From contig JACKEB010000020.1 of the NCBI GenBank assembly GCA_020633205.1, positions 124,001-188,000 of the forward strand: a stretch of 64,000 nt of DNA. The letters run 5' to 3'. The notes under the pieces were generated by a model. It made no database searches and was not told the DNA's origin. It worked only from the letters and a program-made list of their open reading frames with translations. A program made the translations under genes and the position numbers. Shown one piece after another: positions 54,044 to 63,626 of this stretch (the first letter of the stretch is position 1; each line of letters starts with the position of its first letter). This DNA is from Polyangiaceae bacterium (lineage in GTDB: Bacteria > Myxococcota_A > Polyangia > Polyangiales > Polyangiaceae).

Positions 54044-55633
54044 TCAGCGCTTGCCGAGCACCACCTCGGCGTCCAGCACGATCGGGCGCTGAGCCAGGAA
54101 CTCCGCGAACTGCTCGCAGATGTAATCGAGGGCGTTCGCCTCGTTCTCGAAGAAGTCGCCCCCACCAGAGGGGTTGCTCAGCTCGACGACACCGAGGTAG
54201 CGCCCGCCCTGACGAACCGGCCCAAGCATCACCGCCTCTGGCGTGAGTCCGAGGAGCTGCCAGTGTTCGCCGAGTCCGGGAATGCGATCCTTTGAGAAGC
54301 GCAGGGCACGGGGGGCGCGGAGCACGTCACGGAAGAGCTCATCAGAATCCGGAGTCGCGTGCATGAGCACCTTGTCCGCACTCTGACCTCGGGCGCGCAC
54401 GACAATGAAGCGCCGTGTGTTGATATCAAACACGTGGAGCACGGTCGCTTCGGCAGGCAGTGTCTTGCTCAGAACGTCCAGCATGAACTCCGCACCCGCC
54501 ACGACGTCGGGCATGAAGTGCAGCTCGTGCATGGTCTCGAAGAGCTCGCTGATCAGATCGTCCTTACCCTCACGACGACGCAGCGCGATCTTCTGAGAGG
54601 GCGTATCCGGGTGAGTCGTGGTGCTCTCGCCACGCTTCTTCTTCTTCTTCTTGTCGCCCCGCGACGAAGGCGCCGGCTCGTCGTTCGGAGCGGCCTCCTT
54701 GGCGGCGGTTGCCGGCTTCGCCACTGGCTCCGCAGCAGGCGGAGCGCTTGGCGCAGGCGGTGGCTCGGATGAAACCACCGGCTCTTCGGTGATTTCGAAA
54801 CCATCCCTGGCTTCCACTGCGCCGTGGGCTTCCTCGGCTTTCAGCGCTGAGGCGACCGCCGGGTCGCTCATGGAGACTGGCGCGGCGTCGATGCCCGGCC
54901 CGCTGTAGGGAGGCAAGGACTCCGGTGCCGCGTCGCTCGGCGGCGCCTGGCTGACCGGCGCCGCGTCAGTTCCGCGAGGGAACGCAAGTATCGGCTCGCC
55001 TCGCCAGTCCTTCCAGGCGAGGGTGACGAGGGGCTTGTTCGCTGGTCGCTTCTCAAAGACGTGGTCGAAGACGGCGAGCTGGATGAACTTGCCGGGGGCA
55101 CGTCCCTCGAGGGTTGTTTGAACCTCGCGGAAACGTTCGAGGATGAGTTCCTCGGCTGCCGCGCGCGTGGTCCCGGGCTTCACGGCGTAGGCGAACTCTC
55201 GATAGCTGATCGGCGTACGGTCGGAAGGGTCTTCGGAGCGCTTCCGCACCACGTGGTAGTCGAGGGAGGACTTCGCCGGAGTAGCGCTAGCAGGCGCCTT
55301 CTCCGTGGCTGGGGTTGTCTGAGACTTGCTGGGGTGAACCGGCTGAATCTTGGGGCCGGCGGTCGCCTCAGCAGCGGGACTCGAGTTGCCGTTGAGTGGT
55401 GTGAGCTCCGCGTCGTCGGGCGCCTTGGCCACCGTGTAGCGAGTCTTGGTCGCCGGATCGACGGCACGATAGCCATTGTCGAGTAGCTCGATCGCGAACT
55501 TGGACAGCGGACCGATGTCCCCGAGGGACTTCCGTGTCTCCTGCAGCGCGGCTTGCCACTGCTTGGCCTCGACACAGTACCGACTTGATTTACTGACATC
55601 GCCCGTCGGCGAGACCTCTACGAACCAACGCAT
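54044..55633 (-). CDS. GAF-domain protein with long Pro/Ala/Glu-rich linker
   Basis: 529 residues, ATG at 55633 (MRWFVEVSPTG). Residues 1-75 and 125-215 form two small mixed alpha/beta regions (AELLDNGYRAVDPATKTRY, YREFAYAVKPGTTRAAAEEL); residues 215-345 are low complexity with KKKKKKRGE. The last 165 residues look like a GAF domain: ELFETMHELHFMPDVVAGAEFML, ATVLHVFDINTRRFIVVRARG, MLGPVRQGGRYLGVVELSNP. GAF domains bind nucleotides or other small ligands. The gene precedes the histidine kinase gene on the same strand, so a shared pathway is possible. Confidence 0.75.
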   Translation of the reverse strand: MRWFVEVSPTGDVSKSSRYCVEAKQWQAALQETRKSLGDIGPLSKFAIELLDNGYRAVDPATKTRYTVAKAPDDAELTPLNGNSSPAAEATAGPKIQPVHPSKSQTTPATEKAPASATPAKSSLDYHVVRKRSEDPSDRTPISYREFAYAVKPGTTRAAAEELILERFREVQTTLEGRAPGKFIQLAVFDHVFEKRPANKPLVTLAWKDWRGEPILAFPRGTDAAPVSQAPPSDAAPESLPPYSGPGIDAAPVSMSDPAVASALKAEEAHGAVEARDGFEITEEPVVSSEPPPAPSAPPAAEPVAKPATAAKEAAPNDEPAPSSRGDKKKKKKRGESTTTHPDTPSQKIALRRREGKDDLISELFETMHELHFMPDVVAGAEFMLDVLSKTLPAEATVLHVFDINTRRFIVVRARGQSADKVLMHATPDSDELFRDVLRAPRALRFSKDRIPGLGEHWQLLGLTPEAVMLGPVRQGGRYLGVVELSNPSGGGDFFENEANALDYICEQFAEFLAQRPIVLDAEVVLGKR

Positions 55634-56018
55634 TGAATGTTCTCAGCTCGCGCCGCTCGGGCGCGAAAGACTCTCCGCTTCGACCAAGGCGCAACTCCCC
55701 AGGCCGGAGTGGCGGCCGTAGTAGAGCGCCTAGCCAGCGCCGTAGCAAGCCCCATCCACGAAGCGAAAGCGTCACGTTGCTCGCCATCGGTCGAACTGCG
55801 GAGATGCGACGAATTGCCTTCCAACGGCTGTTCGCACTGGATTGTTTCAGGGCAAGTCGCTTCAGACGCGGGCCCGAAAAGAAGCGCCTTTGCCATCCCG
55901 CCGCCTGTTCAGTGGCAGGGGACAGAGCCGCGAGGTCGTCCCAATTCGTCGAGTTGCCCCACCCGTGTTACACCGCGCCCCCCTGGCTCAGCCTGTCACG
56001 CCAGGACGAACGTAGACC
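55634..56018. promoter_or_regulatory. divergent promoter region
   Basis: About 385 bases between the GAF protein and the first membrane glycosyltransferase. Overlapping short frames have no ribosome-binding site or recognisable domain. No repeat or tRNA seen. Confidence 0.45.
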
Positions 56019-58229
56019 ATGAACTGGTGGGAACGCCTCAGCCTGATACGCAAAGATCTGTTCGTGACCGGGCTGATGCGGGAAACCGGCGCCAGAGTCG
56101 CTCCAAGCAGCAAGTTGCAGCGCTTGGAGTTCTGGCTCTACGCAGCCTTTGCGGCTGGCTGCATCTGGTTCGTGGCTAGCCTCTTCTACGGCGCGCTGCG
56201 ACTGCAGATCGGCTACGCCCAGAGCTACTCGAGCGGGGAGCTTCTCACGCCTACCGGAGTTTGGTCGGCTCCGCTGGATGATGTCTTCATCCATTTCGAC
56301 TTCGCTCGCTCGACCGCGCGCGGCTATCCATTTCAATGGTCGGAGGGCAACGGCTACTCCAGCGGCGGGACGAGCCTGCTGTACCCGTTCGTGCTCGCGT
56401 TCGGCTACTGGATCGGTTTCCGCTCGCTGAACCTGATGGTTTGGGCAGCGGTGGTCGCTTGCATCAGCACGCTCGGCTTCCTGCTCGGGGCGCGCAGGTT
56501 GTTCAGCGGACTGCCGCGTTGGACAGCGTGGCTCGCTCCACCGGCTCTGTTGTGCGTCGGCGCGCTCGACTGGTCGCTCTTCAGCGGAATGGAGGTCGCG
56601 CTCTTCTTGGGCCTGTGGGGCGCAGCGCTCGTCGCCTGGGATGACATCGTCCGGCAGCCAGAGCTTTTCCCCGCGGCAACAAAGGTGTGGCCCGCCGCCG
56701 CGCGCCTCGGTGTCTCTTGCGCGCTGCTCGTGGCCACGCGGCCTGAATCCGCGCCGATCGTCGCGCTGTTTGGCTGCAGCGCTGCGTACAACGTGTTGAA
56801 GCGTCAGGGGAGCAGGGGCGGGGTGGCGACGTTACTGTGGAGCGGAGTGCCCGCGTTCGCCGTGCTCGTCGCCCACGCCGTCGCAAACAAGCTCCTCACC
56901 GGAGACAGCACCGCCGCCGGTGCGCTCGTGAAGGTCGAGATGTATCACCCTCACCTCAGCCGCGAGCAGGTGTGGGATGCCTGGGTGTTCAACCTGAAGT
57001 ACCAGGTGCTCCGCATCACCCACTACCACCTGTCGGAGCAGGTCGGGTGGGGTTGGATCTTGTGGGGGTTAGGTGCGCTTGCTCTGGTGCCTCGTAGGAC
57101 TCGCAAGTATGCGCTCCTGCTTTGGCTCAGCGCGACGAGCTGGGTGCTCGTTGTAGCGCTCAACGGGCAGGTTCGCTGGCAAAACGAGCGCTACACGATG
57201 CCCGCCCTGGCCTGGCTCTTGATGTTGGCAGCGCTCGGCCTCGGCGGCTTGCTTTCGATCCGCCCAGCGCGCGCCAGCCGAGGGGTGCGGCTCCACCTGC
57301 TCCAGGCGGCGTTCGCTATCCTCGCGGCAACGCTCTTCGTCGTGAACCAGTTGCCGCGCTTTCGCGAGCAGGTGTGGTTCTTTGCGCGGGCCTCGCGCAA
57401 CATCCGTGATCAGCACCTAACCGCAGGCACGCTGCTCAAGCAGCTTCAGCCCAAGCGCGTCCTCGTCGGCGACGCCGGCGCGCTCACCTATCGCTCGGAC
57501 ATCCCGGGACTCGATATCATCGGCCTGGGCGGCTACCACGCGCTGCCGTTTGCCCGCGCAAGCCAGTGGGGCGTGCCCGCCGCGCTCGAGCTGATCGAGC
57601 GGATGCCGGCCAGCGACCGGCCGGAGGCGATGGCCATCTATCCGAGCTGGTGGGGCACACTCCCGCTGTGGTTCGGCGACGCCCTGGCCCACATCCCGGT
57701 GCGCGGGAACGTGATTTGTGGCGGAGCCGACAAGGTGATCTATCGCGCCAACTGGCAGAGCTTCCAAGGCAGCGGGCTGCCTTTCAAGCTCGCTGCGGAC
57801 GAGACCGTGAGTGATGAGCTAGACCTCGCGGACCTGGTAAACGAGAAGCAGCATGGCTTCGCGGTGCAGGGCGCGCTCGGCTTCGTCACGATGAAGCTGT
57901 TGCCCAACCCAAACGAAACCGACCGTGACCTCTGGGATGCCGGGCGCATCGTACCCCAAGGTTCTGAGACCTCGTTCGTCTTCAACGGAGACAACGCGCG
58001 CCCCGGCAGGCTGGTCGTTCGGGCCGCTCAAGCCACCCGCTCCGTGCTAGAGGTTTTCGCGAACGGCGTATCCCTAGGGCAACTGACGCTCGAGCCTAGC
58101 GACGGCTGGCGGGAGTTCAGCCTCGATGTCCCCACCGGGTCGCTGGGCCCCAATACTGGCTTTCGACTGAAGCAACTCGAAGGGGAGCGCATCCTTTACC
58201 ACGTCTGGTTAGTGCAACGGCGTCAGTAG
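56019..58229 (+). CDS. polytopic membrane glycosyltransferase-like protein (GT-C type)
   Basis: 736 residues, ATG at 56019. About ten TM helices from residue 40 to 450, then a soluble C-terminal half. The first outside loop carries PLDDVFIHFDFARSTARGY, the DDxF/D-type catalytic motif of GT-C enzymes (PMT, ArnT, Alg-type). These use polyprenyl-phosphate sugar donors to modify lipids, proteins or polysaccharides at the outer face of the inner membrane. The acceptor is unknown. A similar gene follows 43 bases later. Two copies of the TTTCC-N4-GGNAAC dispersed motif lie within it (56665 and 57316). Confidence 0.8.
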   Translation: MNWWERLSLIRKDLFVTGLMRETGARVAPSSKLQRLEFWLYAAFAAGCIWFVASLFYGALRLQIGYAQSYSSGELLTPTGVWSAPLDDVFIHFDFARSTARGYPFQWSEGNGYSSGGTSLLYPFVLAFGYWIGFRSLNLMVWAAVVACISTLGFLLGARRLFSGLPRWTAWLAPPALLCVGALDWSLFSGMEVALFLGLWGAALVAWDDIVRQPELFPAATKVWPAAARLGVSCALLVATRPESAPIVALFGCSAAYNVLKRQGSRGGVATLLWSGVPAFAVLVAHAVANKLLTGDSTAAGALVKVEMYHPHLSREQVWDAWVFNLKYQVLRITHYHLSEQVGWGWILWGLGALALVPRRTRKYALLLWLSATSWVLVVALNGQVRWQNERYTMPALAWLLMLAALGLGGLLSIRPARASRGVRLHLLQAAFAILAATLFVVNQLPRFREQVWFFARASRNIRDQHLTAGTLLKQLQPKRVLVGDAGALTYRSDIPGLDIIGLGGYHALPFARASQWGVPAALELIERMPASDRPEAMAIYPSWWGTLPLWFGDALAHIPVRGNVICGGADKVIYRANWQSFQGSGLPFKLAADETVSDELDLADLVNEKQHGFAVQGALGFVTMKLLPNPNETDRDLWDAGRIVPQGSETSFVFNGDNARPGRLVVRAAQATRSVLEVFANGVSLGQLTLEPSDGWREFSLDVPTGSLGPNTGFRLKQLEGERILYHVWLVQRRQ

Positions 58230-58272
58230 ATCGAGGGCTCAACCCGCTGCGATCTTCAGCTACTCTCGCGCC

Positions 58273-60453
58273 GTGGCCCAGCACGCGCTCAGTACGCCGT
58301 TCGGGACTTTCGGCGCTCCGCCGGATGTCGTCGCATGGGTTGCGCTGGCAGTTGGCCTCCTGGCAACGCTCGCCCTGCGCAAGCAGGTGTGCACCCGCGC
58401 AGAGGATCTAGCACGACGAAACCCCAGGGCATGCGTCACGCTGCTTGCGCTCATGGCGCTCGGGCTGTCCGCTGGCTACGTCGGCTACTACCTGCGCGGC
58501 GGCCCTCGCATCATCGACGCGACGAGCTACTGGCTGGAGTCAAGGAGCTTCGTAGCTGGGGCCTTCGACTTCGCGGTGCCCGGCAGCGAGGCGAGCTTTT
58601 CCGGCCGCTTTCTCGTGCCGACGACGCCGCTGCGCCTCGCGGCTATTTTTCCACCCGGTTATCCTGCAGCGCTAGCCATCTATCAAGCCATCGGCATACC
58701 GATGTGGCTAGGACCGAGCCTCGCCGCTTGCATCGTAGCGCTCACCTACGGCTGCGCGCGCAGATTATTCCCCACGGATACCAACATCGCGACCTGGGCG
58801 GCTCTTTTGTCGGTGTTGTCGGCAGCCCTTCGCTACCACACGGCCGATACGATGAGCCACGGCTTCTGCGCCGTCCTGTGGCTCGCTCTCGTGTATTGTA
58901 CGCTCAACGCTTGGGCTGCCTCCACGCGGCGCGCGGCTATGGGTTGGCTTGGAGGCGCTGGTCTCTGCTTGGGCTGGCTGCTGGCGACTCGGCCGTTCAC
59001 GGCGCTTGCGGCAGCGCTCAGCCTGTGGCTGCTGCGCCGCGCCTGGGTGGCGTCGAGGGAGCGCCCCGTGGAGGCAGCTCGCGGCGCGATGCGAACGTGG
59101 CCGCTGTGGCTCGGCGTCGGGGCCTTGCCAGGAGTTGGATTCTGGCTCTGGCACCAGGCGGCGACGTCTGGGTCGCTCTTCGGCTCTTCGCAGCTGGTCT
59201 ACTATGCGCTGTCCGATGGCCCCCCAGGCTGCTTTGGCTACGGCCTTGGAGCGCGGGGTTGCTTGTACGAGCACGGTGACTTCGTGCGGAATCAACTGCC
59301 ACACGGCTTTGGCGTTTGGCAGCTGTTGGCGACGACCGGCAGGCGCCTCAAGGCGCACCTGGTCGACGCCGGGAACCTCGAGTTGTTCACCTTGGCGGTG
59401 CCCTGGCTCGTGTGGCGCGGGCGCCGCTCGGCAACGACTCATTTCCTCGCGGGAACGATCCTGCTACAGGTCATCGTGTACGCGCCGTTCTACTTTGACG
59501 GCAACTATCCTGGCGGAGGCGCGCGCTTCTATGTCGATGCGTTGCCCTTCGAACAGTTGCTGCTGGCGGCGGGTATCGCGAGCTGGCGCCTCAGGGGTTG
59601 GGTGCCCAGCGCTGCACTGCTCGGCTTTGCGCTTCACACCGCGTACGACCATCGCGCGCTGATGCTACGAGAAGGCGGGCGACCCATGTTCCCCGCGGAG
59701 TCAGAGCTCGCCGAGCGGCTCCAGGCGGCGCCGCTCGCCGACTCCCAGCGTGCGCGGGTGTTCTTCGTGGATACCGACCACGGATTCAACCTGGGCCTAG
59801 ACCCCAGCGCGCTCGCGGCGTGGAGAGCTGGAGCGAAGGACGCGCGCTTCGTGGCGCGGCGCACCTACGACTCCCGCGAGCCATTGCTGCTCAAGTCGCT
59901 GGACGCCCAGGCTTGGTTCTACGACTTTAATCCGCACGGCAACATTCCAGCGACCTGGAGCGCCTGGTCCCCTCCCCCCCAAACCCGCGAGTTCCAAGCA
60001 GGACATGTACGGCTGGAGACGGAGTTCGACTGGCCGCCCCGCGAAGTTCTGGGAGGGTGGGTGCACCCCGAGTGGCCGCCCGGCGACTGCGTGAGCTTGC
60101 GGCAAGGGCTGCGATTTCGCGCGGCGTCGTCACCAGCGCCCGTGACCTTGCAGGGGCAAGACGCGACCCGGGCAGCGCTCGAGCTGGTGGCTGGCGCGCC
60201 CGGAGCGTACCGGCTGGTGACCCACTGGGCGCGCATGCAAGGCTCGTTACCAGGTCACGTTCGGCTGCGAGTTGCTGACTCCGAGGTGACCGCTCCACTC
60301 GCTTTCTCGGCGGGTCAGTGCGGGAACGTCGTGCTGCCGAAACTGGAATTGCCAGCCGCCAGCAGTCCCGGAGCGCTCCCTCGAAGTGCGCTCCAAGTCA
60401 CCGTAACTCAAGCGGATTTCGTGCTAGACTGGGTCGAGTTGGAGGCTTTGTAG
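58273..60453 (+). CDS. second polytopic membrane glycosyltransferase-like protein
   Basis: 726 residues, GTG start at 58273. About ten TM helices to residue 430 and a 290-residue soluble end. The first loop (YLRGGPRIIDATSYWLESRSF) with an Asp pair position and later GSLFGSSQLVYYALS, YPGGGARFYVDALPFEQ resemble the GT-C membrane family, though the DD motif is less clear than in the gene before it. The C-terminal soluble part is beta-rich and unassigned. It follows the first gene at 43 bases, so one transcript is likely and they may act in sequence on a lipid-linked sugar. Confidence 0.75.
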   Translation: MAQHALSTPFGTFGAPPDVVAWVALAVGLLATLALRKQVCTRAEDLARRNPRACVTLLALMALGLSAGYVGYYLRGGPRIIDATSYWLESRSFVAGAFDFAVPGSEASFSGRFLVPTTPLRLAAIFPPGYPAALAIYQAIGIPMWLGPSLAACIVALTYGCARRLFPTDTNIATWAALLSVLSAALRYHTADTMSHGFCAVLWLALVYCTLNAWAASTRRAAMGWLGGAGLCLGWLLATRPFTALAAALSLWLLRRAWVASRERPVEAARGAMRTWPLWLGVGALPGVGFWLWHQAATSGSLFGSSQLVYYALSDGPPGCFGYGLGARGCLYEHGDFVRNQLPHGFGVWQLLATTGRRLKAHLVDAGNLELFTLAVPWLVWRGRRSATTHFLAGTILLQVIVYAPFYFDGNYPGGGARFYVDALPFEQLLLAAGIASWRLRGWVPSAALLGFALHTAYDHRALMLREGGRPMFPAESELAERLQAAPLADSQRARVFFVDTDHGFNLGLDPSALAAWRAGAKDARFVARRTYDSREPLLLKSLDAQAWFYDFNPHGNIPATWSAWSPPPQTREFQAGHVRLETEFDWPPREVLGGWVHPEWPPGDCVSLRQGLRFRAASSPAPVTLQGQDATRAALELVAGAPGAYRLVTHWARMQGSLPGHVRLRVADSEVTAPLAFSAGQCGNVVLPKLELPAASSPGALPRSALQVTVTQADFVLDWVELEAL

Positions 60454-60561
60454 GAGCAGCGCCGCAAGAACCCCCCAAGGTGGCAAAACACGTGCGGGTT
60501 TGGTCCCTTTGGCTACTTCAGCGCGCTTTCGGAGCTGGCTGGCGCAAACGCTGCCCTATTG

Positions 60562-60598
60562 AAATCGTTGACAATTCCCCTGTCGACAGGGACGATTT
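60562..60598 (+). promoter_or_regulatory. TTGACA promoter element with palindromic operator
   Basis: A consensus -35 TTGACA (60568-60573) overlaps an inverted repeat. The perfect palindrome CCCTGTCGACAGGG (60578-60591) sits where the spacer to a -10 would lie, and AAATCGT (60562-60568) is matched by ACGATTT (60592-60598). A -10 after a 17-base spacer would be weak (GACGAT), as expected for a regulated promoter. It lies 49-85 bases before the HU/IHF start. Confidence 0.6.
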
Positions 60599-60646
60599 GC
60601 GGTGTCGCGACCGTACGTCCGAGCAGGGGCGTTGGAGGAGTGGGGA

Positions 60647-61006
60647 ATGACCAAGAGTGAGCTCATCGAAGCCATAGCAGCCCGGTCGGAGCTGACGAAG
60701 GCGCGCGCAGAGATGGTGGTCAACTGCGTGTTCGACGCGATGACTCAGGCCCTCCAGCGCGGCGAAGGTATCGAAATCCGTGGTTTCGGCAGCTTCACGG
60801 TGCGGCCTTACAAGCCGTACGACGGTCGCAATCCGCGCACCGGTCAGCCCGTTCCAGTTCCCGCAAAGCGCCTGCCCTTCTTCAAGGTTGGCAAGGAACT
60901 GAAGGAGCTCGTCAATGCGAGCCGCGAGCGCGAGTTGGAAGCTCGGCGTCAGGCTGGAGAAGCCGGTGAGCTTCCCCTGCGCGACGACTCAGACGACGAC
61001 GATTGA
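60647..61006 (+). CDS. HU/IHF-family DNA-binding protein with acidic tail
   Basis: 119 residues from the ATG at 60647, preceded by GGAGGAG six bases upstream, which decides this start. MTKSELIEAIAARSELTKA and RGFGSFTVRPYKPYDGRNPRTGQ are the HU/IHF core, closer in wording to IHF-beta than to HU; KRLPFFKVGKELKELVNAS completes it. A C-terminal extension of about 25 residues ends in DDSDDDD, absent from typical HU and reminiscent of tails that limit DNA binding. It bends DNA as a dimer. A palindromic element overlaps its promoter. Confidence 0.92.
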   Translation: MTKSELIEAIAARSELTKARAEMVVNCVFDAMTQALQRGEGIEIRGFGSFTVRPYKPYDGRNPRTGQPVPVPAKRLPFFKVGKELKELVNASRERELEARRQAGEAGELPLRDDSDDDD

Positions 61007-61088
61007 GGATGCTGCCGCCAACGCGGCCGCCGAGTGGAGCGCATTCTGCTGACCCGGAGCGCGCGTGGTGTGTCATACCGCGAGCCTC

Positions 61089-62312
61089 ATGAGCGCTGTG
61101 AGCATCGATGAGCAGCTAGAGCTGCTAACCCGTGGTGTCGTCGACCTGCATGAGAAGGCGGATCTGGCCGAACGCTTGAAGGCGGGTCGTCCGCTGAAGA
61201 TCAAAACCGGGTTCGATCCCACGCGCCCCGATCTGCACGTTGGGCACACCGTGCTGATGCAGAAGATGCGTCAGTTCCAGGAGTTGGGTCATCACGTGGT
61301 GTTTCTGATCGGAGACTTCACGGCGATGGTTGGTGACCCTACCGGCCAGAACGATTCGCGGCCGCGCCTCACGCGCGAACAGGTCTTGGCGTCGGCAGAG
61401 ACCTACAAGGCGCAAGCGTTCAAGGTGCTAGACCCGAAGCTCACAGAGGTCCGCTACAACAGCGAGTGGCTCGGCAAGCTCTCACTCGATCAGGTGATCG
61501 AGCTAGCGGCCAAGCGCACGGTGGCGCGCACCATGGAACGCCGGGACTTCCGCGAGCGCTTCGAGCAGAACCGCGACATCTACCTGCACGAGTTCCTCTA
61601 CCCGCTGCTGCAAGGCTACGACTCTGTGGCGTTGGAGAGCGATGTGGAGATCGGGGGCACCGACCAGCTCTTCAATCTGATGGTGGGCCGCGATCTGATG
61701 AAGCACTACGGCAAGCAGCCGCAGATCGTCATCACCACACCGATCCTCGAGGGCATCGACGCGCGCATCGAAAACGGCAAGGTCGTCGGCAAGAAGATGA
61801 GCAAGTCCGCGGACAACTACATCGGTGTCACCGAGGCGCCGATCGAGATGTTCCGCAAATGCATGCAGATCGACGACAGCGTCATCTGGCGCTTCTACGA
61901 TCTACTCAGCGGACGCAGCAACGCCGACATCGAACAAATCCGCAAGGAATCTGGCCCACTGGACGCGAAGAAGCTATTCGCAGAGGAGTTGATCACGCGC
62001 TTCCACGACGCCGCTGCTGCCGCGACGGCGCGCCAGCAGTTCGAGTCCACGTACCTGAAGGACGGCATCCCCGACGATGTCCCTGAGTTCAGCTTCACGA
62101 CCGAGGGCGACGGGCTCTCACTCAGTAAGGCTCTGAACGACGCGGACCTGGTGAAGTCGACCAGCGAGGGTCGCCGTATGATCGAACAAGGCGGCGTCGA
62201 AGTGGATGGTGAACGCGTGACCGACGTCAAACATCTACTCAAGCGAGGTACTCGTAGCCTCTTGCGCGTCGGTTCGAAGAAGCGCCGCTTTGCTTACGTG
62301 AGCGTGCAGTAG
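61089..62312 (+). CDS. tyrS: tyrosyl-tRNA synthetase
   Basis: 407 residues from the ATG at 61089; a longer frame to 61065 adds MVCHTASL and is not needed. Class I signatures: HVGHT (50-54) and KKMSKS (235-240). The body GFDPTRPDLHVGH, FLIGDFTAMVGDPTGQN and VEIGGTDQLFNLMVGRDL is standard, and the C-terminal S4-like region (VKSTSEGRRMIEQGGVEVDG) binds tRNA. It charges tRNA-Tyr. Neighbours (HU/IHF, a lipoprotein, cdnL) show no functional operon, though the genes lie close together on one strand. Confidence 0.96.
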   Translation: MSAVSIDEQLELLTRGVVDLHEKADLAERLKAGRPLKIKTGFDPTRPDLHVGHTVLMQKMRQFQELGHHVVFLIGDFTAMVGDPTGQNDSRPRLTREQVLASAETYKAQAFKVLDPKLTEVRYNSEWLGKLSLDQVIELAAKRTVARTMERRDFRERFEQNRDIYLHEFLYPLLQGYDSVALESDVEIGGTDQLFNLMVGRDLMKHYGKQPQIVITTPILEGIDARIENGKVVGKKMSKSADNYIGVTEAPIEMFRKCMQIDDSVIWRFYDLLSGRSNADIEQIRKESGPLDAKKLFAEELITRFHDAAAAATARQQFESTYLKDGIPDDVPEFSFTTEGDGLSLSKALNDADLVKSTSEGRRMIEQGGVEVDGERVTDVKHLLKRGTRSLLRVGSKKRRFAYVSVQ

Positions 62313-62366
62313 ACGGCCCGCGTCGAGGGGCCGCATTGGACAAGGGTGAGAGTCGGGGAAAGCGCA

Positions 62367-63497
62367 TTGAAGTCGATTTTCGAGCCGCGTTTGCTTCAGG
62401 GCCGGGCACGCCGGGGGCGCGAAGTCGCGTTGCTGCTGGCGCTGGGCGTCGCTGCCCTCGTTTGCGCGTGCGGTGGCACAGGCAAGGAGCCGAGCAGCGC
62501 GGCGTCGCCCGGCGCGAGCGCAAAGCAGGCAGACGCGCCGCCGTTGTTCTTGGGTGCTCCCGCGGACTACGTACCCGCTGCGGGGCTGCGCTGGCTGGTT
62601 CTCGCAAAGCCAAAGCAGCTGCTTGCAGACGCGCGCCTGCGCAAGGCGTTGGCTCGGTTGATCCCTCAAGCGAGTTTGGACCAATACATGTTGAGCAGCG
62701 GAGTGGACCCGGCGCGAGTCCCTCAGGCAGCCGTTGCGGGGTTCGATTACTCGACCCTGTACATCGCGCGAGTCGCCGAGGAGGACGCGCTCATCGAAGA
62801 ACGCTTCGCCAAGCGGCTCCTCACTTCGAAGGCACGCAAGCACCCGCACCCCGACCTGTGGCGCACCACCGGGATGATTGGCACCACACCCCAGACGCTG
62901 GTGCGCATCGACCGTCATCTGGTCGGCGTTTCCGTGGGGGATCCAACTCCGGCACGCGTCGTGGAAGCCTTCGCCCGGCGCAAGCTGAAGAAGTCCCCCC
63001 CGGCGCTCGAGGGCGCGGCGCTGAGCACGCTCCCAAAGGAAGCGACGGACGCCCCGTTGGTGTTCCTCGCTCCGGGTCCGTTCGACGGTGAATGGATACA
63101 GGGGGCGCATGGCCTGCTCGCCCACGCGCTTGCCGCGGCGATTACCTTGCGTCCGCTCACGGGGCGGAACGCCGGAGTGGGTCGCTTCACCCTTTACCTC
63201 GCCGGAGACTGGAAAGCCGTTGGGCCCGATTCGACCGCCCGCCTGATGGACGCCTGGGATGAACTCTCCACGAGCTCGACGGGCGCGCTGTTCGGGCTCG
63301 ATCGGCTCACGGCGAAGCCAGTGGTGAGTGGCGGTGACGAGCTACTGAAGCTCGAAATTGACGCCGATCTCGACCGCCTGCTGTCCGGTTTGCACGCTGC
63401 CGTGGCTGCAGATGTTGGGGAGCTGATGCAGTTGGACCCTCAGCCGGTGGGCCCACCAGCTACTCCCGGTTCGCCTCGAGACTCGATCCCAGAGTGA
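62367..63497 (+). CDS. lipoprotein of unknown function (376 aa)
   Basis: A TTG at 62367 is chosen because GGGGAA lies six bases upstream; GTG at 62346 is a longer option. After a basic stretch (QGRARRGREV) the signal peptide ends in AALVCAC (lipobox). The mature part has LRWLVLAKPKQLLAD, FDYSTLYIARVAEEDALIEERF, PLVFLAPGPFDGEWIQG, RFTLYLAGDWK and a C-terminal helical region. No domain recognised. It stands between tyrS and cdnL on the same strand, without overlap. Confidence 0.72.
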   Translation: MKSIFEPRLLQGRARRGREVALLLALGVAALVCACGGTGKEPSSAASPGASAKQADAPPLFLGAPADYVPAAGLRWLVLAKPKQLLADARLRKALARLIPQASLDQYMLSSGVDPARVPQAAVAGFDYSTLYIARVAEEDALIEERFAKRLLTSKARKHPHPDLWRTTGMIGTTPQTLVRIDRHLVGVSVGDPTPARVVEAFARRKLKKSPPALEGAALSTLPKEATDAPLVFLAPGPFDGEWIQGAHGLLAHALAAAITLRPLTGRNAGVGRFTLYLAGDWKAVGPDSTARLMDAWDELSTSSTGALFGLDRLTAKPVVSGGDELLKLEIDADLDRLLSGLHAAVAADVGELMQLDPQPVGPPATPGSPRDSIPE

Positions 63498-63626
63498 TTT
63501 CTTAAAAATCTCATAGGGTTATCGTGCTGGTTTCAGATCCTGGGTGCGATTGACCCAGAGCAATCAAGAGTGTATGACCCGCGCCGCTTCGGGGGGTTTC
63601 TCCGGGCAAGGAGCGCAAAGCCAGTG

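Noticed and set aside
55637..56179. 180-residue plus-strand frame before the GT-C gene
   Set aside because: Overlaps the start of the strongly supported membrane gene, has no ribosome-binding site and no recognisable motif.
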